NCBI RefSeq assembly: GCF_040741455.2
Contig: NZ_CP160328.2
Span: 1,987,701-2,051,700, forward strand
Direction of reading: 5' to 3'
DNA: 64,000 nt
Origin: Snodgrassella alvi
GTDB taxonomy: Bacteria; Pseudomonadota; Gammaproteobacteria; Burkholderiales; Neisseriaceae
Shown in pieces: positions 38,336 to 48,444 of the stretch. The position numbers and the translations under genes were made by a program. Below the pieces are notes generated by a model. That model saw nothing but the letters and a program-made list of their open reading frames with translations, was not told the origin of the DNA and did no database searches. Each line of letters begins with the position of its first letter. Within the stretch, counting starts at the first letter, position 1.

Positions 38336-38439
38336 GATTTTTTTCCTAACTCTCATATTTGATAGTTATAGTATTTTTTTTAAATTCTACTAAAATTATT
38401 TGAGTACATAAAATTTTTATAGTTTATTGAGGAAAAATC

Positions 38440-38979
38440 ATGACCCTAATGATACTGGCGCACCCAGATTTTAAAAACTCCATTGCAAACAAAACAATAT
38501 CCGAATCCTTAGCTGTTAGACTACCGGATATAGAGATTAGAAATATTTACAATTTATATCCTGATTATCAGATTGATGTTGATGCCGAGCAACAAGCTTT
38601 GCTTCGTCATGAGCTTATTATTCTTCAATACCCAATGTATTGGTTTAATATGCCCGCTATATTAAAAATTTGGTTTGATCAAGTGTTCACTTATCAATTT
38701 GCCTATGGTTCACTAGGAAACAAATTGAAAGATAAAAAATTACTCGTCTCTATGACAGTTGGCCAACCAGAGATTAATTTTCAAAAAGAAAATCATTTTC
38801 TCATCGATGATTTTTTACAATCAGTTAAACAATCTGCGGAATATACGCAAATGAATTACCTTGGGTATACTGCCTTATATGGTATTTCTCCAGTATCGGG
38901 TATAGCAAAAAATGCCATAGCAGCAAAAGCTGAACAACACAGTGGCAGTTTATACAGTCTGATTCAGAAATTTTGCTAA
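38440..38979 (+). CDS. NAD(P)H-dependent flavodoxin-fold oxidoreductase
   Basis: 179 residues, ATG with GAGGAAA upstream. MILAHPDFKNSIANKTISES and LQYPMYWFNMPAILKIWFDQ VFTYQFAYG-type segments are those of the KefF/MdaB/NQO quinone reductase group. It probably reduces quinones or electrophiles using FMN or FAD. The divergent HxlR gene shares an 100-base AT-rich spacer and is its likely regulator. Confidence 0.85.
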   Translation: MTLMILAHPDFKNSIANKTISESLAVRLPDIEIRNIYNLYPDYQIDVDAEQQALLRHELIILQYPMYWFNMPAILKIWFDQVFTYQFAYGSLGNKLKDKKLLVSMTVGQPEINFQKENHFLIDDFLQSVKQSAEYTQMNYLGYTALYGISPVSGIAKNAIAAKAEQHSGSLYSLIQKFC

Positions 38980-39010
38980 GAAAGATAAAGGTAATTTTGA
39001 TCAACGTAAA

Positions 39011-39032
39011 AGGCCTGATTCGATTCAGGCCT
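39011..39032. terminator. Bidirectional hairpin between the oxidoreductase and pip genes
   Basis: AGGCCTGA / TCAGGCCT with a six-base loop, followed by GTTTAATT on the plus strand. It separates convergent genes. Confidence 0.6.
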
Positions 39033-39064
39033 GTTTAATTAAAGCTTAATCTAGTATAGGTTAA

Positions 39065-40006
39065 CTATAGATTAGCAAAAGCGTCTGTAGCAGCCACCAA
39101 TGCCGCTTGATTGGCTGGTTCAAATCCAGAATGTCCCGCTATGGTGACCACCAGCTTGGCATGAGGCAAAGCCTGTTTTAAATCCCAAGCACTTTCAAAT
39201 GGTGTGCACATATCATAGCGCCCCTGAACAATCACCATCGGAATATCAGCCAACACTTGAATATTTTCTAGTAAAGCAAATTCACTCGCCAGCCAGCAGC
39301 GATGAACAAAATAATGATTTTCAATGCGAGCGATTGCTAATGCTTTATAAGAATCGTCATATTCATCCACACCGGCTTGGTCTGGTTCCAAATGAACAAT
39401 ATTGCTTTCCCACTGTGCCCATGCTCGAGCTGCATTAAGCTGGGAGACTTCGTCGGTATAGGGATGGCAAAGCAACTCATGATAGGCATCAATCAGATTG
39501 TGTTGTTTATCCACAGCAATCGGAGCAAGGTAATTTTTCCATGCTTCAGGAAAAAAACGATTGGCACCCTGTTGATTGATCCAATCCATTTCATGTGGAC
39601 GGCATAAAAATATTCCTCGAAGTACTAGCTCGGTCACTCGATGCGGATAAGTTTTAGCATAGGCTAATGCCAACGAACTGCCCCAAGAACCGCCAAAGAC
39701 TTGCCATCTCTCTATCTGTAGCATTCGGCGTACTTTTTCTATATCTTCTACCAGATCCCAAGTGGTATTGTCATCAATACAAGCATAAGGTAGGGAGCGG
39801 CCGCAGCCACGCTGGTCTATAATAATGATGCGGTATTTTTCTGGATTAAAAAAACCTCGGCAAGCTGGTGAAGCTCCTGCACCCGGTCCGCCATGCAAAA
39901 AAATTACCGGCTTACCGGCCGGATTACCGCTTGCTTCCCAGTAAATCTGATGAATTGCAGAAACTTGCAACAGGCCAGACTGATATGGCTCAGCTATCGG
40001 GTACAT
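39065..40006 (-). CDS. pip: Proline iminopeptidase
   Basis: 313 residues. Alpha/beta-hydrolase S33 motifs are FLHGGPGAGASPACRGFF (oxyanion), IIIIDQRGCGRSLPYA, nucleophile VFGGSWGSSLALAYA and late Asp/His in QGRYDMCTPF and IAGHSGFEP. It removes N-terminal proline from peptides in the cytoplasm. Length and motif order are those of Neisseria Pip. Confidence 0.95.
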   Translation of the reverse strand: MYPIAEPYQSGLLQVSAIHQIYWEASGNPAGKPVIFLHGGPGAGASPACRGFFNPEKYRIIIIDQRGCGRSLPYACIDDNTTWDLVEDIEKVRRMLQIERWQVFGGSWGSSLALAYAKTYPHRVTELVLRGIFLCRPHEMDWINQQGANRFFPEAWKNYLAPIAVDKQHNLIDAYHELLCHPYTDEVSQLNAARAWAQWESNIVHLEPDQAGVDEYDDSYKALAIARIENHYFVHRCWLASEFALLENIQVLADIPMVIVQGRYDMCTPFESAWDLKQALPHAKLVVTIAGHSGFEPANQAALVAATDAFANL

Positions 40007-40107
40007 AAGTGTATTCCTAAAAATATCTATGTAACTATGTGATTATTCTTAATTCTAAATTAATTGCAATGAGTTTTTAATATAAGTCTGTAAGACAAAA
40101 CTAAACA

Positions 40108-40950
40108 TCAGCGGAACCATTTGCGCACCGCATCCAAACCACCAAAACGGACACTAATGGTCGTGGCAGTCTGAGTTTTGGGTTTGGCATGATAAGCTAC
40201 ACCAAAACCAGCAGCCTGTAACATCGGAATATCATTGGCACCGTCACCCATAGCCACAATCTGAGACTTAGCCAATCCTAGCATTGCTGAATATTCTGCC
40301 AGTAAATCTGCTTTAGCCTGTGCATCGATAATACGGCCGGTTAGCTCGCCAGTTAACTTATCGTTTTGCACTACTAATTGGTTGGCATATGTGTAATCAA
40401 GCCCGTATTGCTGTTTGAGACGATCAGTAAAGTAAGTAAAGCCACCTGAAACCAGCATAAACTTTACCCCATATTCTCGACATTGCTGTAGCAGCCATTC
40501 GGCTCCCGGTGATAATTTCAAAACTTCGTCATATACTCGGTTAAGTTCAGTAACAGGTAACCCTTTTAACAATGCTACCCGAGCACGTAATGATTGCTCA
40601 AAGTCAATTTCTCCCCGCATTGAGCGTTCAGTAATGGCTGTTACTTCTGCCTGTAGACCCACGCCGGCCGCAATTTCATCCACACATTCAATCGTGATCA
40701 GGGTTGAATCCATATCGCTGACAATCAGACCCAAGTCAGCAAAACGCTCATCCGGTAGAATAGCAAAATCTATATGCTGCGCCAGTAGCTTAGCTTGTAA
40801 TGTCTCTTCAAGCTTGAATTCTTTCCGCACCGGTAAGCGTAATACTGATTTATTGAAACTGTACTCAGGTGAAATAGGCATAATTGCATCTAATGCAGAC
40901 AAATCACAGGAAAGCAAATCAGCATGCTGTAAAACCAGAACGAAACTCAT
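40108..40950 (-). CDS. serB: Phosphoserine phosphatase
   Basis: 280 residues. HAD motifs are LIVSDMDSTLITIECVDE (catalytic Asp pair), FMLVSGGFTYFTDRLK and VAMGDGANDIPMLQAAGFG. It carries out the last step of serine synthesis. The N-terminal region is the short ACT-like part seen in SerB. Confidence 0.96.
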   Translation of the reverse strand: MSFVLVLQHADLLSCDLSALDAIMPISPEYSFNKSVLRLPVRKEFKLEETLQAKLLAQHIDFAILPDERFADLGLIVSDMDSTLITIECVDEIAAGVGLQAEVTAITERSMRGEIDFEQSLRARVALLKGLPVTELNRVYDEVLKLSPGAEWLLQQCREYGVKFMLVSGGFTYFTDRLKQQYGLDYTYANQLVVQNDKLTGELTGRIIDAQAKADLLAEYSAMLGLAKSQIVAMGDGANDIPMLQAAGFGVAYHAKPKTQTATTISVRFGGLDAVRKWFR

Positions 40951-41258
40951 GACAAATACACAGCTTGATAAAAATGCCCAGTATAGACATCAGTATCAGG
41001 CTTGACAACAAACGGCTGGAAAAGAAACGATTTCAATAAATAATGAAATATCACCAGCTGATTTAAACCCAATTAACCTAATAAAAAATAAAATAAATAT
41101 TATTTACATTAGATTCTTAAAATCTAATGAAAAAACACAGACCAGTTTGTACAATGCAGCTTTTTGTCCAAAATAGCGGCGGTAAAAGAATAAATTAATA
41201 TCCAGAAATTTCAGAATTATTGCTATTATTCCAGTCCGCATCTTTATGGAGTTATTAC

Positions 41259-43304
41259 ATGCAACACCCCTCAACCACCTCATCGGCGGTCGATCAATAC
41301 CGGGAATTAACCATTCGCGGCATGATCTTAGGTGCACTCATCACTGTTATCTTTACAGCATCTAATGTATATCTGGGGCTAAAAGTCGGCCTGACATTTG
41401 CATCATCCATACCAGCAGCCGTGATATCCATGGCTGTACTCAAATGCTTTCAAGGTTCAAATATTCTTGAAAACAACATGGTACAAACACAGGCTTCAGC
41501 CGCCGGAACATTGTCTTCAATAATTTTCGTCTTACCCGGCCTGCTGATGATTGGCTACTGGCAAGGCTTTCCCTTCTGGCAGACCACTTTAATATGTGTG
41601 GCTGGTGGTATTTTGGGTGTTATTTTTACCGTACCCCTGCGCCATGTACTGGTTGTTAAAAGTGATTTACCTTATCCAGAAGGCTTGGCTGCTGCCGAAA
41701 TACTCAAAGCCGGAGATCACAATCAGCCGCAGAACGATGCTGATGCTCAGGAACCACAAAGTGGAGTAAAACAAATTGTTACCGGCGGTATACTCTCAGG
41801 TATATTCAGCTTTTTGGTCAGTGGATTGCGCATAATTAGCGAAAGCGCTAGCGCTTGGTTTAAAGTAGGGGGCGCAGTTTTTCAGGTACCCATGGGATTC
41901 TCACTTGCTCTACTGGGTGCCGGCTGGCTGGTAGGAATTACGGGTGGTATAGCCGTCTTATTGGGTATGTTTTTCTCATGGGGCATAGCCGTACCGTATT
42001 TTACCAGCACCACACCCATGCCTGAACATGCAAGCATGATTGATTTTGCCATCAATTTGTGGGTTACCAAAGTTCGTTATATTGGCGCTGGGGCAATAGC
42101 CGTGGCAGCAATCTGGACTTTAATCACCCTGTTCAAACCAATGCTTGAGGGCATGAAGCTATCTTTTCAGGCTTTTAGTTCCAGCTCAGATAGCGCACAG
42201 ACACAGGAACGGGTGAATCAGGATTTATCTCCTAAAACCATGCTACTTATTGTGCTTGCTACATTGATTATTCTGGCAGCCACCTTTTATAGTTTTATTT
42301 CCTCTGTGCATATATCCGTTGGACTTGCCTGTGCGCTGGTAGCTTGTGCCACAATTATGGCATTTATTATTGGTTTTCTTGTGGCTGCGGCCAGTGGCTA
42401 CATGGCCGGCCTGATTGGTTCTTCTTCAAGCCCAATATCCAGTATCGGAATCGTTTCAATTGTTATTATATCTTTAGTATTCATGGTAATTGGCCAGTCA
42501 AGTGGCATCTTTGCTATGGCAGGTGGCAACCAGTTTATGACCGCACTGGCGTTGTTTACAGCATCTGTAGTCATGGCTATTTCTACTATTTCAAATGACA
42601 ATTTGCAGGATTTAAAAACCGGCCATCTCGTGCACGCCACTCCATGGCGTCAACAGGTTGCCCTGATTATCGGCTGTATTGTTGGTGCCATTGTTATTTC
42701 GCCAGTACTGGAATTGCTATATAACGCTTATGGCTTTACTGGCGCGTTGCCAAGAGCAAATATGGATGCAGCACAGGCATTGTCTGCGCCGCAGGCTACG
42801 CTGATGACTACTATAGCCAAAGGTATTTTCTCCCATAATCTGGAATGGACCTATATTAAAATAGGTGTCTTCCTAGGTATATTTCTTATCCTTCTGGATT
42901 TAGTAGTCAAAAAACTGCGCCCGGGCTGGAGTGTGCCGCCATTGGCAGTAGGTATGGGCATTTACCTGCCTGCTTCTGTAAATATGCCCATTTTTATTGG
43001 CACCGTACTTTCATACTTCTGTATGCGTCACATTAGAAATCGATACAGCGACCCTAAAACACAGCAGCGTGAGCTAAAAGCCACTGACCGCCGTGGAACT
43101 TTACTGGCAGCTGGCTTGATTGTTGGTGAAAGTATTGTTGGCGTGGTCATGGCCATGGTAATTGTGGTTTCCATTGCGTTAGGTGAAGGAGAAGCGCCGC
43201 TGGCTCTGAATTTGCATAACTGGGATAAAATGAGTGAGCTCTTGGGACTGGTATTCTTTGCTTGCGCTATCATTTTCTTGATAAGACGCATTATTAGAAA
43301 ATAG
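41259..43304 (+). CDS. OPT-family oligopeptide transporter
   Basis: 681 residues from ATG 41259 (GGAG eight bases upstream); the frame extends back to 41220. About 14 to 16 membrane segments. Typical OPT segments are ELTIRGMILGALITVIFTAS, NVYLGLKVGLTFASSIPAAV, AAGTLSSIIFVLPGLLMIG, SDLPYPEGLAAAEILKAG and AVGMGIYLPASVNMPIFIG. The family imports peptides or metal chelates across the inner membrane by proton coupling. Confidence 0.92.
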   Translation: MQHPSTTSSAVDQYRELTIRGMILGALITVIFTASNVYLGLKVGLTFASSIPAAVISMAVLKCFQGSNILENNMVQTQASAAGTLSSIIFVLPGLLMIGYWQGFPFWQTTLICVAGGILGVIFTVPLRHVLVVKSDLPYPEGLAAAEILKAGDHNQPQNDADAQEPQSGVKQIVTGGILSGIFSFLVSGLRIISESASAWFKVGGAVFQVPMGFSLALLGAGWLVGITGGIAVLLGMFFSWGIAVPYFTSTTPMPEHASMIDFAINLWVTKVRYIGAGAIAVAAIWTLITLFKPMLEGMKLSFQAFSSSSDSAQTQERVNQDLSPKTMLLIVLATLIILAATFYSFISSVHISVGLACALVACATIMAFIIGFLVAAASGYMAGLIGSSSSPISSIGIVSIVIISLVFMVIGQSSGIFAMAGGNQFMTALALFTASVVMAISTISNDNLQDLKTGHLVHATPWRQQVALIIGCIVGAIVISPVLELLYNAYGFTGALPRANMDAAQALSAPQATLMTTIAKGIFSHNLEWTYIKIGVFLGIFLILLDLVVKKLRPGWSVPPLAVGMGIYLPASVNMPIFIGTVLSYFCMRHIRNRYSDPKTQQRELKATDRRGTLLAAGLIVGESIVGVVMAMVIVVSIALGEGEAPLALNLHNWDKMSELLGLVFFACAIIFLIRRIIRK

Positions 43305-43325
43305 AAATCAGAGAATTAATAAAAA

Positions 43326-43355
43326 AAAACAGCGTGTTAAAACGCTGTTTTTTTG
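43326..43355 (+). terminator. Rho-independent terminator of the OPT gene
   Basis: AAAACAGCGT / ACGCTGTTTT stem with T-run. Confidence 0.85.
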
Positions 43356-43538
43356 TTACAGTAGCTTAATTAGACTGCCTCTGACCAAGATATAATCCTA
43401 GTCAACAACATAAAGAAAATAGTTAAGGAATGCAGTAATTAAAAATAAATAGAATTGGACTGATAAAATTTTGACCAATACTTATAAAAATTGAATAATC
43501 AGATTTACACTCTGAGCAATTAATTTAGCTTCGCAATT

Positions 43539-43614
43539 TGGCACGCCTACAGGGATTCGAACCCCGGTTGCCGCCGTGAAAGGGCGGTGTCCTCGGCCAC
43601 TAGACGATAGGCGC
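43539..43614 (-). tRNA. tRNA-Glu (UUC)
   Basis: 76 bases including encoded CCA. Acceptor GCGCCTA / TAGGCGT (G-U at the end pair), anticodon arm CCGCC-CTTTCAC-GGCGG with anticodon TTC, and T arm CGGGG-TTCGAAT-CCCCG. Confidence 0.95.
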
Positions 43615-44173
43615 GTGCATAATAAGCGTGCGAATTATCCCTAAGTGGACATAGATGTGTCAAATTGTGTGAGTGAGTGGATTTTTGCTAAAATATCAAC
43701 ATACCAGTATATTTATCAAATTGAAATGTACTGAACTTTATTCAATTTACTTTAAATTCATCTCCGGTTTTATTCAAAATTGGATATAAATAAAAATAGT
43801 ATTTTATAAGCAATGTCAAAATTAATTTGAATAAAAATATTCTTTATTTCTAAATCTAATCAAAACAGACTTAATTTACCGGTATTAAATTATTTTTATA
43901 AATTAAATAATTCAAAAGGGCAAAATAAAAATTTTACTTTGAAACAAGAAAATTAATTTATTTTCAATTTATCTGTTAGTAATGGAAATTACTTAATTAT
44001 TGATGGTAATATTGTATTATGGTAATGGATTCAGGTTTCATTTATACCGTTATATAAAGGACTTAAACAAATTAATAAGTAAAAGTGATGATTTTGTCTG
44101 TTATTTGAATCACAGCAAAACACAAATTCAATTAACAGGTTAAATATTATCTGGTGACAAAGGATTAAAGGTA
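43615..44173. other. AT-rich spacer upstream of the small secreted protein
   Basis: About 560 bases, very AT-rich. I see no gene, no strong hairpin and no repeat. Confidence 0.5.
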
Positions 44174-44404
44174 ATGAAAAACGGTTTTGCCTCTATTGTT
44201 CTGGCTATATTGTTATCTTGCTCTTTAAGCAATGTTTTTGCTTATAAACCTTCGCAGTTTGATAAAATAAGGCTTAAAGAAAATTGCAAAAATGAGCAGG
44301 AGTCGCCTTTTAAAGATTTTGCCGGTACGCCCAGTTGTGACAAGCTAAAGAAAATTGAAATCGATGAAAATCAGCCGACCTATCGGGTAAAGCAAGAACT
44401 GTAG
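44174..44404 (+). CDS. Small secreted hypothetical protein
   Basis: 76 residues, ATG with AAAGG upstream. A clear signal peptide (KNGFASIVLAILLSCSLSNV, cleavage after FA) gives a mature peptide of about 53 residues with two Cys (LKENCKNEQESP, GTPSCDKLKK) that could form a disulfide. Highly charged. No family recognised. It lies alone in decayed AT-rich DNA. Confidence 0.6.
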   Translation: MKNGFASIVLAILLSCSLSNVFAYKPSQFDKIRLKENCKNEQESPFKDFAGTPSCDKLKKIEIDENQPTYRVKQEL

Positions 44405-45576
44405 GATTTGTTTATCTGCAAAGCTTTATGTTTTGGATAGTCTAAGGCGGGAATATAAATTTCATTAACTCTGATTTTCATGATGGCGCTGCTTCTTTGT
44501 TGCAAAATGCCGCGGCTATGTCTATTATTTCAACAATTAATTAAGCGCTGAACAGAAAAATGCCTAAATCAACTTCAAGGTGGTTAAATATCTGCTCAAT
44601 TGTTGCTGTGAAGAAGCACTTGTTCTGCATGAAATAGTGTATATGCTGGCCAAACGCGTTACTCTAAGCAATAAGTGTTTTATTTCATTTTTCTGAATAT
44701 ATCAAATTATAGCTGATTTAAAAAATTATTATTTTATATTAGATAAACCTTTATCATTAAATATATAAGCATAAAAATTAGGTTTATTATATATAAAAAT
44801 ATGACCAAAATATACTTTCCTATTAAACCTGTGTTAAATAAAATTTTGTTAGATTTTGTAATGAAATAAATAATCAAAAGCCTTTATTAGTCAATGTTTT
44901 TCCTGCCGATGATGCTCTTGTACATGAGTGTATAGATAATGTTTCTGAATATATAAAAGTTAATAGTCGAGATAGATGTTACACCAAGAAAATATGCTTC
45001 AAAAAAAATTATTTTTACCAAATATAAATATAAAATATGAAGGATATCAAATTAATAATATTAGAAAACCTTTAAAAAATTTGTCTTGTGTGCAAAATTA
45101 TAGAAAATTACTTAATAAAAAAATTTGAAATTCTAAACAATGAAAATTCTAAAAATAAATTTGGGTTACTTAAATTATCTGGTAGAGATTCAGAACAAAT
45201 GAATGGAATTTCAAATTAAATTTTTCATTGAAGTCCTGAAATTTTAAAATATGAATAAGTTATTGGTCCTTATCAACCTTGTCCTTGTGGTTGTGGAAAA
45301 AGAAAATGGTGTGACTTTACATAGCATTGAAACCAATAATCTATCATATTTATTAATATTGATAAATTATAAATATTAATATTTAATTTATATTTATGAA
45401 CATTGTTTTTAATATATATAATTGTATTAAAATTCAAATAATTTTAAAAAAGTTATTTTAATAAAGTTGTTGTTGCCAATTTAAAATGAATTAAATTAAT
45501 AAGCTTATTAAAAATTATGAAATTGATATATGGATGGATGATTTCTTATTAATAATATTTTCATAGAAATACTTTC
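44405..45576. other. Decayed AT-rich region
   Basis: 1.2 kb without an intact gene. Short readable pieces (e.g. EALVLHEIVYMLAKRV near 44613-44660) suggest pseudogene debris. A SEC-C motif remnant is listed separately. Confidence 0.5.
44881..45331 (+). pseudogene. Remnant of a SEC-C motif protein
   Basis: Near 45270-45331 the plus strand reads GPYQPCPCGCGKRKWCDFT and a stop, matching the C-terminal zinc-binding SEC-C motif PCPCGSGKKxKxCC. Upstream pieces in changing frames (KPLLVNVFPADDALVHECID at about 44880) may belong to the same gene. Stops and shifts throughout. Confidence 0.5.
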
Positions 45577-46938
45577 TTAAATTGGGAAATTTATCCTTGC
45601 TTGAAAAAAGATTAGTTCATTATAGGTTGGTTTTTTAGTATCCAGTTGAATTTTTAGCCCATGCAATTGCGCTACCCCATCTACAATCGATAATCCCAGT
45701 CCGCTGCCACTGCTTTCGTGTCCGGCCGGCCGGAAAAACCGTTCGCGCAGGCGTTGCATGTTTTCGGGGGCGATGGCGTTGCAGGGGTTGGTGATGGTGA
45801 TACTGTCGGCTGCTAGAGTGAGGTTGATGGTGCTGTGTTCGGGGCTGTAGCGGATGGCGTTATCCAGTAGGTTGCGGATAAGTATGGTCAGCAGGGTCGG
45901 GTCGCCGGTCAGAGGGAGTATGTCTGCTGTTTCGGCCTGATACTGGCGCCGGATGCGACAGTGGCGTTCACGTGCTTGAAGGCTGACGCTTTCAATGGCT
46001 TCGTTGGTGATTTCTGTCCAGTTTACTGCGGTAGTATAAGGTGGGGCGGTGAGTGGGTCGAGGCGGGAAAGAGTGAGGAGCTGGTCGACCAGATGGGTGG
46101 TGCGGTCGATGCTGTGTTCGATGGTGCGTACGCGCTGCTGTTGAGTATCGCTAAGTGGGGTTAAGGCCAATACTTCTGTTTGTACTTTGAGAGCGGCCAG
46201 CGGGCTGCGCAGTTCGTGTGCGGCATCGGCAGTAAAACGCAGCTCACGGGCTCGGGTTTGTTCAATACGCTGGAGTAAGTCGTTCAGCGCGTTAATCATG
46301 GGTTGTATTTCGCTGGGTACGGCGCTGGTAATGGGCGTGACACTATGCGGATCTCGCTGGTATAGGGTCTGGGTTAATTTTTGCAGGGGTCTGGTGCCTC
46401 GACGGACGCCCCATACTATGAGCCATAGCAGCAGAGGGATGGCAAGGATAGATACGGCCAATTGTGACCATACGGCGCGTAATACGGTTTGCAGGCGTTC
46501 ATGCATGCTGAAGGATACGGCTACTTGAAGTTGCTGCTGAGGGTTATTCAGGTAAAAGAGGCGCCATGCGTGGCTTTGCCACCATTCCCCCTGATTGATG
46601 AAGCCTTGGTAGTTGTTGCGGTATGGGATGCTGTGACCGGTCTGGTCTGCGTTGATAAGCTGTCCTTTGTACCAGATGGCATAGCCGGATTCTTTGCTGT
46701 CGATGAGTCCACGTTGTTTTTGTGGTATTTCCGGCAGGGTTGGGTAATGACTGGTATCAAGGTTGATGGGAGTATGCATCAGCCGCTGTGCGAGCTGGCT
46801 CATTTGAGTATCGCCGGCTTCGTCTATTTCATGCATGACGGCTGCTGCGCTAATAAAGGCAGTGACTAGCCACAAAATGGGCAGGGTGGCACCAAGATAG
46901 ATAAGTAATCGCCGGCTGATGGCGGTGGTGGGCTTCAT
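45577..46938 (-). CDS. Sensor histidine kinase, QseC/PmrB-like
   Basis: 453 residues. Two membrane segments (residues about 10-32 and 160-180) flank a periplasmic sensor. A HAMP-like segment is followed by the H-box RFTADAAHELRSPLAALKVQ, the N-box LIRNLLDNAIRYSPEHS and G-box SSGSGLGLSIVDGVAQLHG. Its start overlaps the response-regulator stop as ATGA. Neighbouring eptA and a VIT-type transporter suggest a link to metal or envelope stress, as for PmrAB and QseBC; inferred. Confidence 0.9.
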   Translation of the reverse strand: MKPTTAISRRLLIYLGATLPILWLVTAFISAAAVMHEIDEAGDTQMSQLAQRLMHTPINLDTSHYPTLPEIPQKQRGLIDSKESGYAIWYKGQLINADQTGHSIPYRNNYQGFINQGEWWQSHAWRLFYLNNPQQQLQVAVSFSMHERLQTVLRAVWSQLAVSILAIPLLLWLIVWGVRRGTRPLQKLTQTLYQRDPHSVTPITSAVPSEIQPMINALNDLLQRIEQTRARELRFTADAAHELRSPLAALKVQTEVLALTPLSDTQQQRVRTIEHSIDRTTHLVDQLLTLSRLDPLTAPPYTTAVNWTEITNEAIESVSLQARERHCRIRRQYQAETADILPLTGDPTLLTILIRNLLDNAIRYSPEHSTINLTLAADSITITNPCNAIAPENMQRLRERFFRPAGHESSGSGLGLSIVDGVAQLHGLKIQLDTKKPTYNELIFFQARINFPI

Positions 46939-47597
46939 GGTGCCTCTCCGAGCTGATATCCAAGACCGCGGCGGGTGCGGATGATGCTGGCACCGATTTT
47001 TTTGCGTAAATGATGTACGTGGACTTCTACGGCGTTGCTCTCAACTTCTTGCTCCCAGCTATAAAGTTTGTCTTCGATCTGAGCCCGCGTAAATACGCGC
47101 TGGGGGTGAGTAACGAGTAGTTGCAGCAGCAACCATTCGCGCTGTGTGAGATTTAGTGGCTGGCCATATAAGCTGGCGCTACAGCTGTTGAGACTAAGGA
47201 TAAGCTGGCCAAAGCTGATTTGGGTCTGGCTGATGCCCTGACTGCGCCTTATCAAGGCGTGAAGGCGGGCAATGACCTCATCTAAGGCAAAGGGTTTGCA
47301 TAGGTAATCATCTGCTCCGGCATTGAGGCCAGCTAGCCGGTCTGGCAAGGCATCCCGTGCAGTAAGAATGAGTACGGGAGTATTGATTTCCTGTTTGCGC
47401 CAGTGTCTGAGTACGTCCATACCGTCTGTTTCGGCTAGACTTAAATCTAGTATAACGGCGTCGTATGGAGCAGCGCTCAGCGCTTGTTCACCCAGACGTC
47501 CGGAAGCAAAGATGTCACAGGCCATGCCATGCTGGTGTAAGCCTGCATGTAGTCCATCTGCAATATCGCTGTCGTCTTCGAGTATCAGTATGCGCAT
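46935..47597 (-). CDS. OmpR/PhoB-family response regulator, QseB/PmrA-like
   Basis: 220 residues from ATG 47597 (MRILILEDDSDIADGLHAGL). The open frame continues to 47828, but the extra 77 residues are low quality and overlap the VIT gene. Receiver Asp in AVILDLSLAETDGMDV, Lys in DYLCKPFALDEV; winged-helix end with VFTRAQIEDKLYSWEQEVES and VHVHHLRKKIGASIIRTRRG. It forms an operon with the kinase. Confidence 0.92.
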   Translation of the reverse strand: MRILILEDDSDIADGLHAGLHQHGMACDIFASGRLGEQALSAAPYDAVILDLSLAETDGMDVLRHWRKQEINTPVLILTARDALPDRLAGLNAGADDYLCKPFALDEVIARLHALIRRSQGISQTQISFGQLILSLNSCSASLYGQPLNLTQREWLLLQLLVTHPQRVFTRAQIEDKLYSWEQEVESNAVEVHVHHLRKKIGASIIRTRRGLGYQLGEAP

Positions 47598-47602
47598 GCT
47601 TT

Positions 47603-48301
47603 TTATATTGTTATGCCGATTATTCGACCGATCATGCTGGTAAAAGCGAGTGCCAGAGCACCGAGGATGATGATGCGGATGACTGCCGGTCGTTTGGGTG
47701 CCCCACCTAGATGGGCTGAGATGCAACCGAGGATGCCGAGACCGATTACGGTGGTGACAGCCAGTGTGCTCATTAGCCAAACGGTTGAGCTTAGTAGTGA
47801 TAGTAATACGGGGAGTAGGGCGCCGCAAGCAAAAGAAAAGGCAGAAGCCATCGCTGCTTGCAAAGGGTTGGCTTTACTAACTTCGGTGATGCCGATTTCT
47901 TCGCGGGCGTGGGCTTCGAGGGCGTTGTGTTTGGTTAATGCTTCTGCTACTTGCTGTGCCAGTGTCTGATTTAAGCCGCGCTGCCTGTATATATCAGTAA
48001 GTTCTGCCAGCTCCATTTCAGGATAGCGAGTGAGGGAGTCGAGCTCTTTGCGTAAATCGGCAGCTTCAGTATCGCGCTGGCTGGATACGGAAACATATTC
48101 CCCGGCGGCCATGGAGACAGCACCGGATACAAGGGCAGCAATACCGGTAATGAGCAGGGTTTGGTGGTTTGGTTCAGCAGCGGCCAGACCCATCAACAGG
48201 CTGGCTGTAGAAATAAGGCCATCATTGGCACCGAGTACGCTGGCTCGCAGCCAGTTATTACGGTTGGAAAAATGTTTTTCTTCATGCCAGGATTGATTCA
48301 T
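47603..48301 (-). CDS. VIT1/CCC1-family metal transporter
   Basis: 232 residues, about five membrane segments. ASVLGANDGLISTASLLMGL, GAVSMAAGEYVSVSSQRDTE and FACGALLPVLLSLLSS are typical of VIT/CCC1 proteins, which move Fe2+ or Mn2+ out of the cytoplasm. The cytoplasmic metal-binding helices between TM2 and TM3 (RKELDSLTRYPEMELAELTD) are present. It ends six bases before the regulator gene in the same direction, so all three likely form one operon. Confidence 0.9.
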   Translation of the reverse strand: MNQSWHEEKHFSNRNNWLRASVLGANDGLISTASLLMGLAAAEPNHQTLLITGIAALVSGAVSMAAGEYVSVSSQRDTEAADLRKELDSLTRYPEMELAELTDIYRQRGLNQTLAQQVAEALTKHNALEAHAREEIGITEVSKANPLQAAMASAFSFACGALLPVLLSLLSSTVWLMSTLAVTTVIGLGILGCISAHLGGAPKRPAVIRIIILGALALAFTSMIGRIIGITI

Positions 48302-48444
48302 TTGTGGCTCCTGATATGTACAGGTTAATGCTTTTTGTTCTATACCGTATCACATCGCTATGGGGTGTGGGTACGGTTTACCTTAAGCTTCACTTAAGGC
48401 TGTTTTTTTACACTTGCCACTGTTTGGTTAACAGGGGCTAGCAA

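Noticed and set aside
41108-41130. ATTAGATT...AATCTAAT hairpin as a terminator
   Set aside because: It lies upstream of both flanking divergent genes, so there is no transcript to end. It may be regulatory but nothing supports a role.
45252-45378. Small open frame starting ATGAATAAGTTATTGG
   Set aside because: It is the out-of-frame shadow of the SEC-C motif remnant.
47598-47828. 77-residue N-terminal extension of the response regulator
   Set aside because: Low-quality His/Arg-rich sequence overlapping the VIT gene; the receiver domain starts exactly at ATG 47597.
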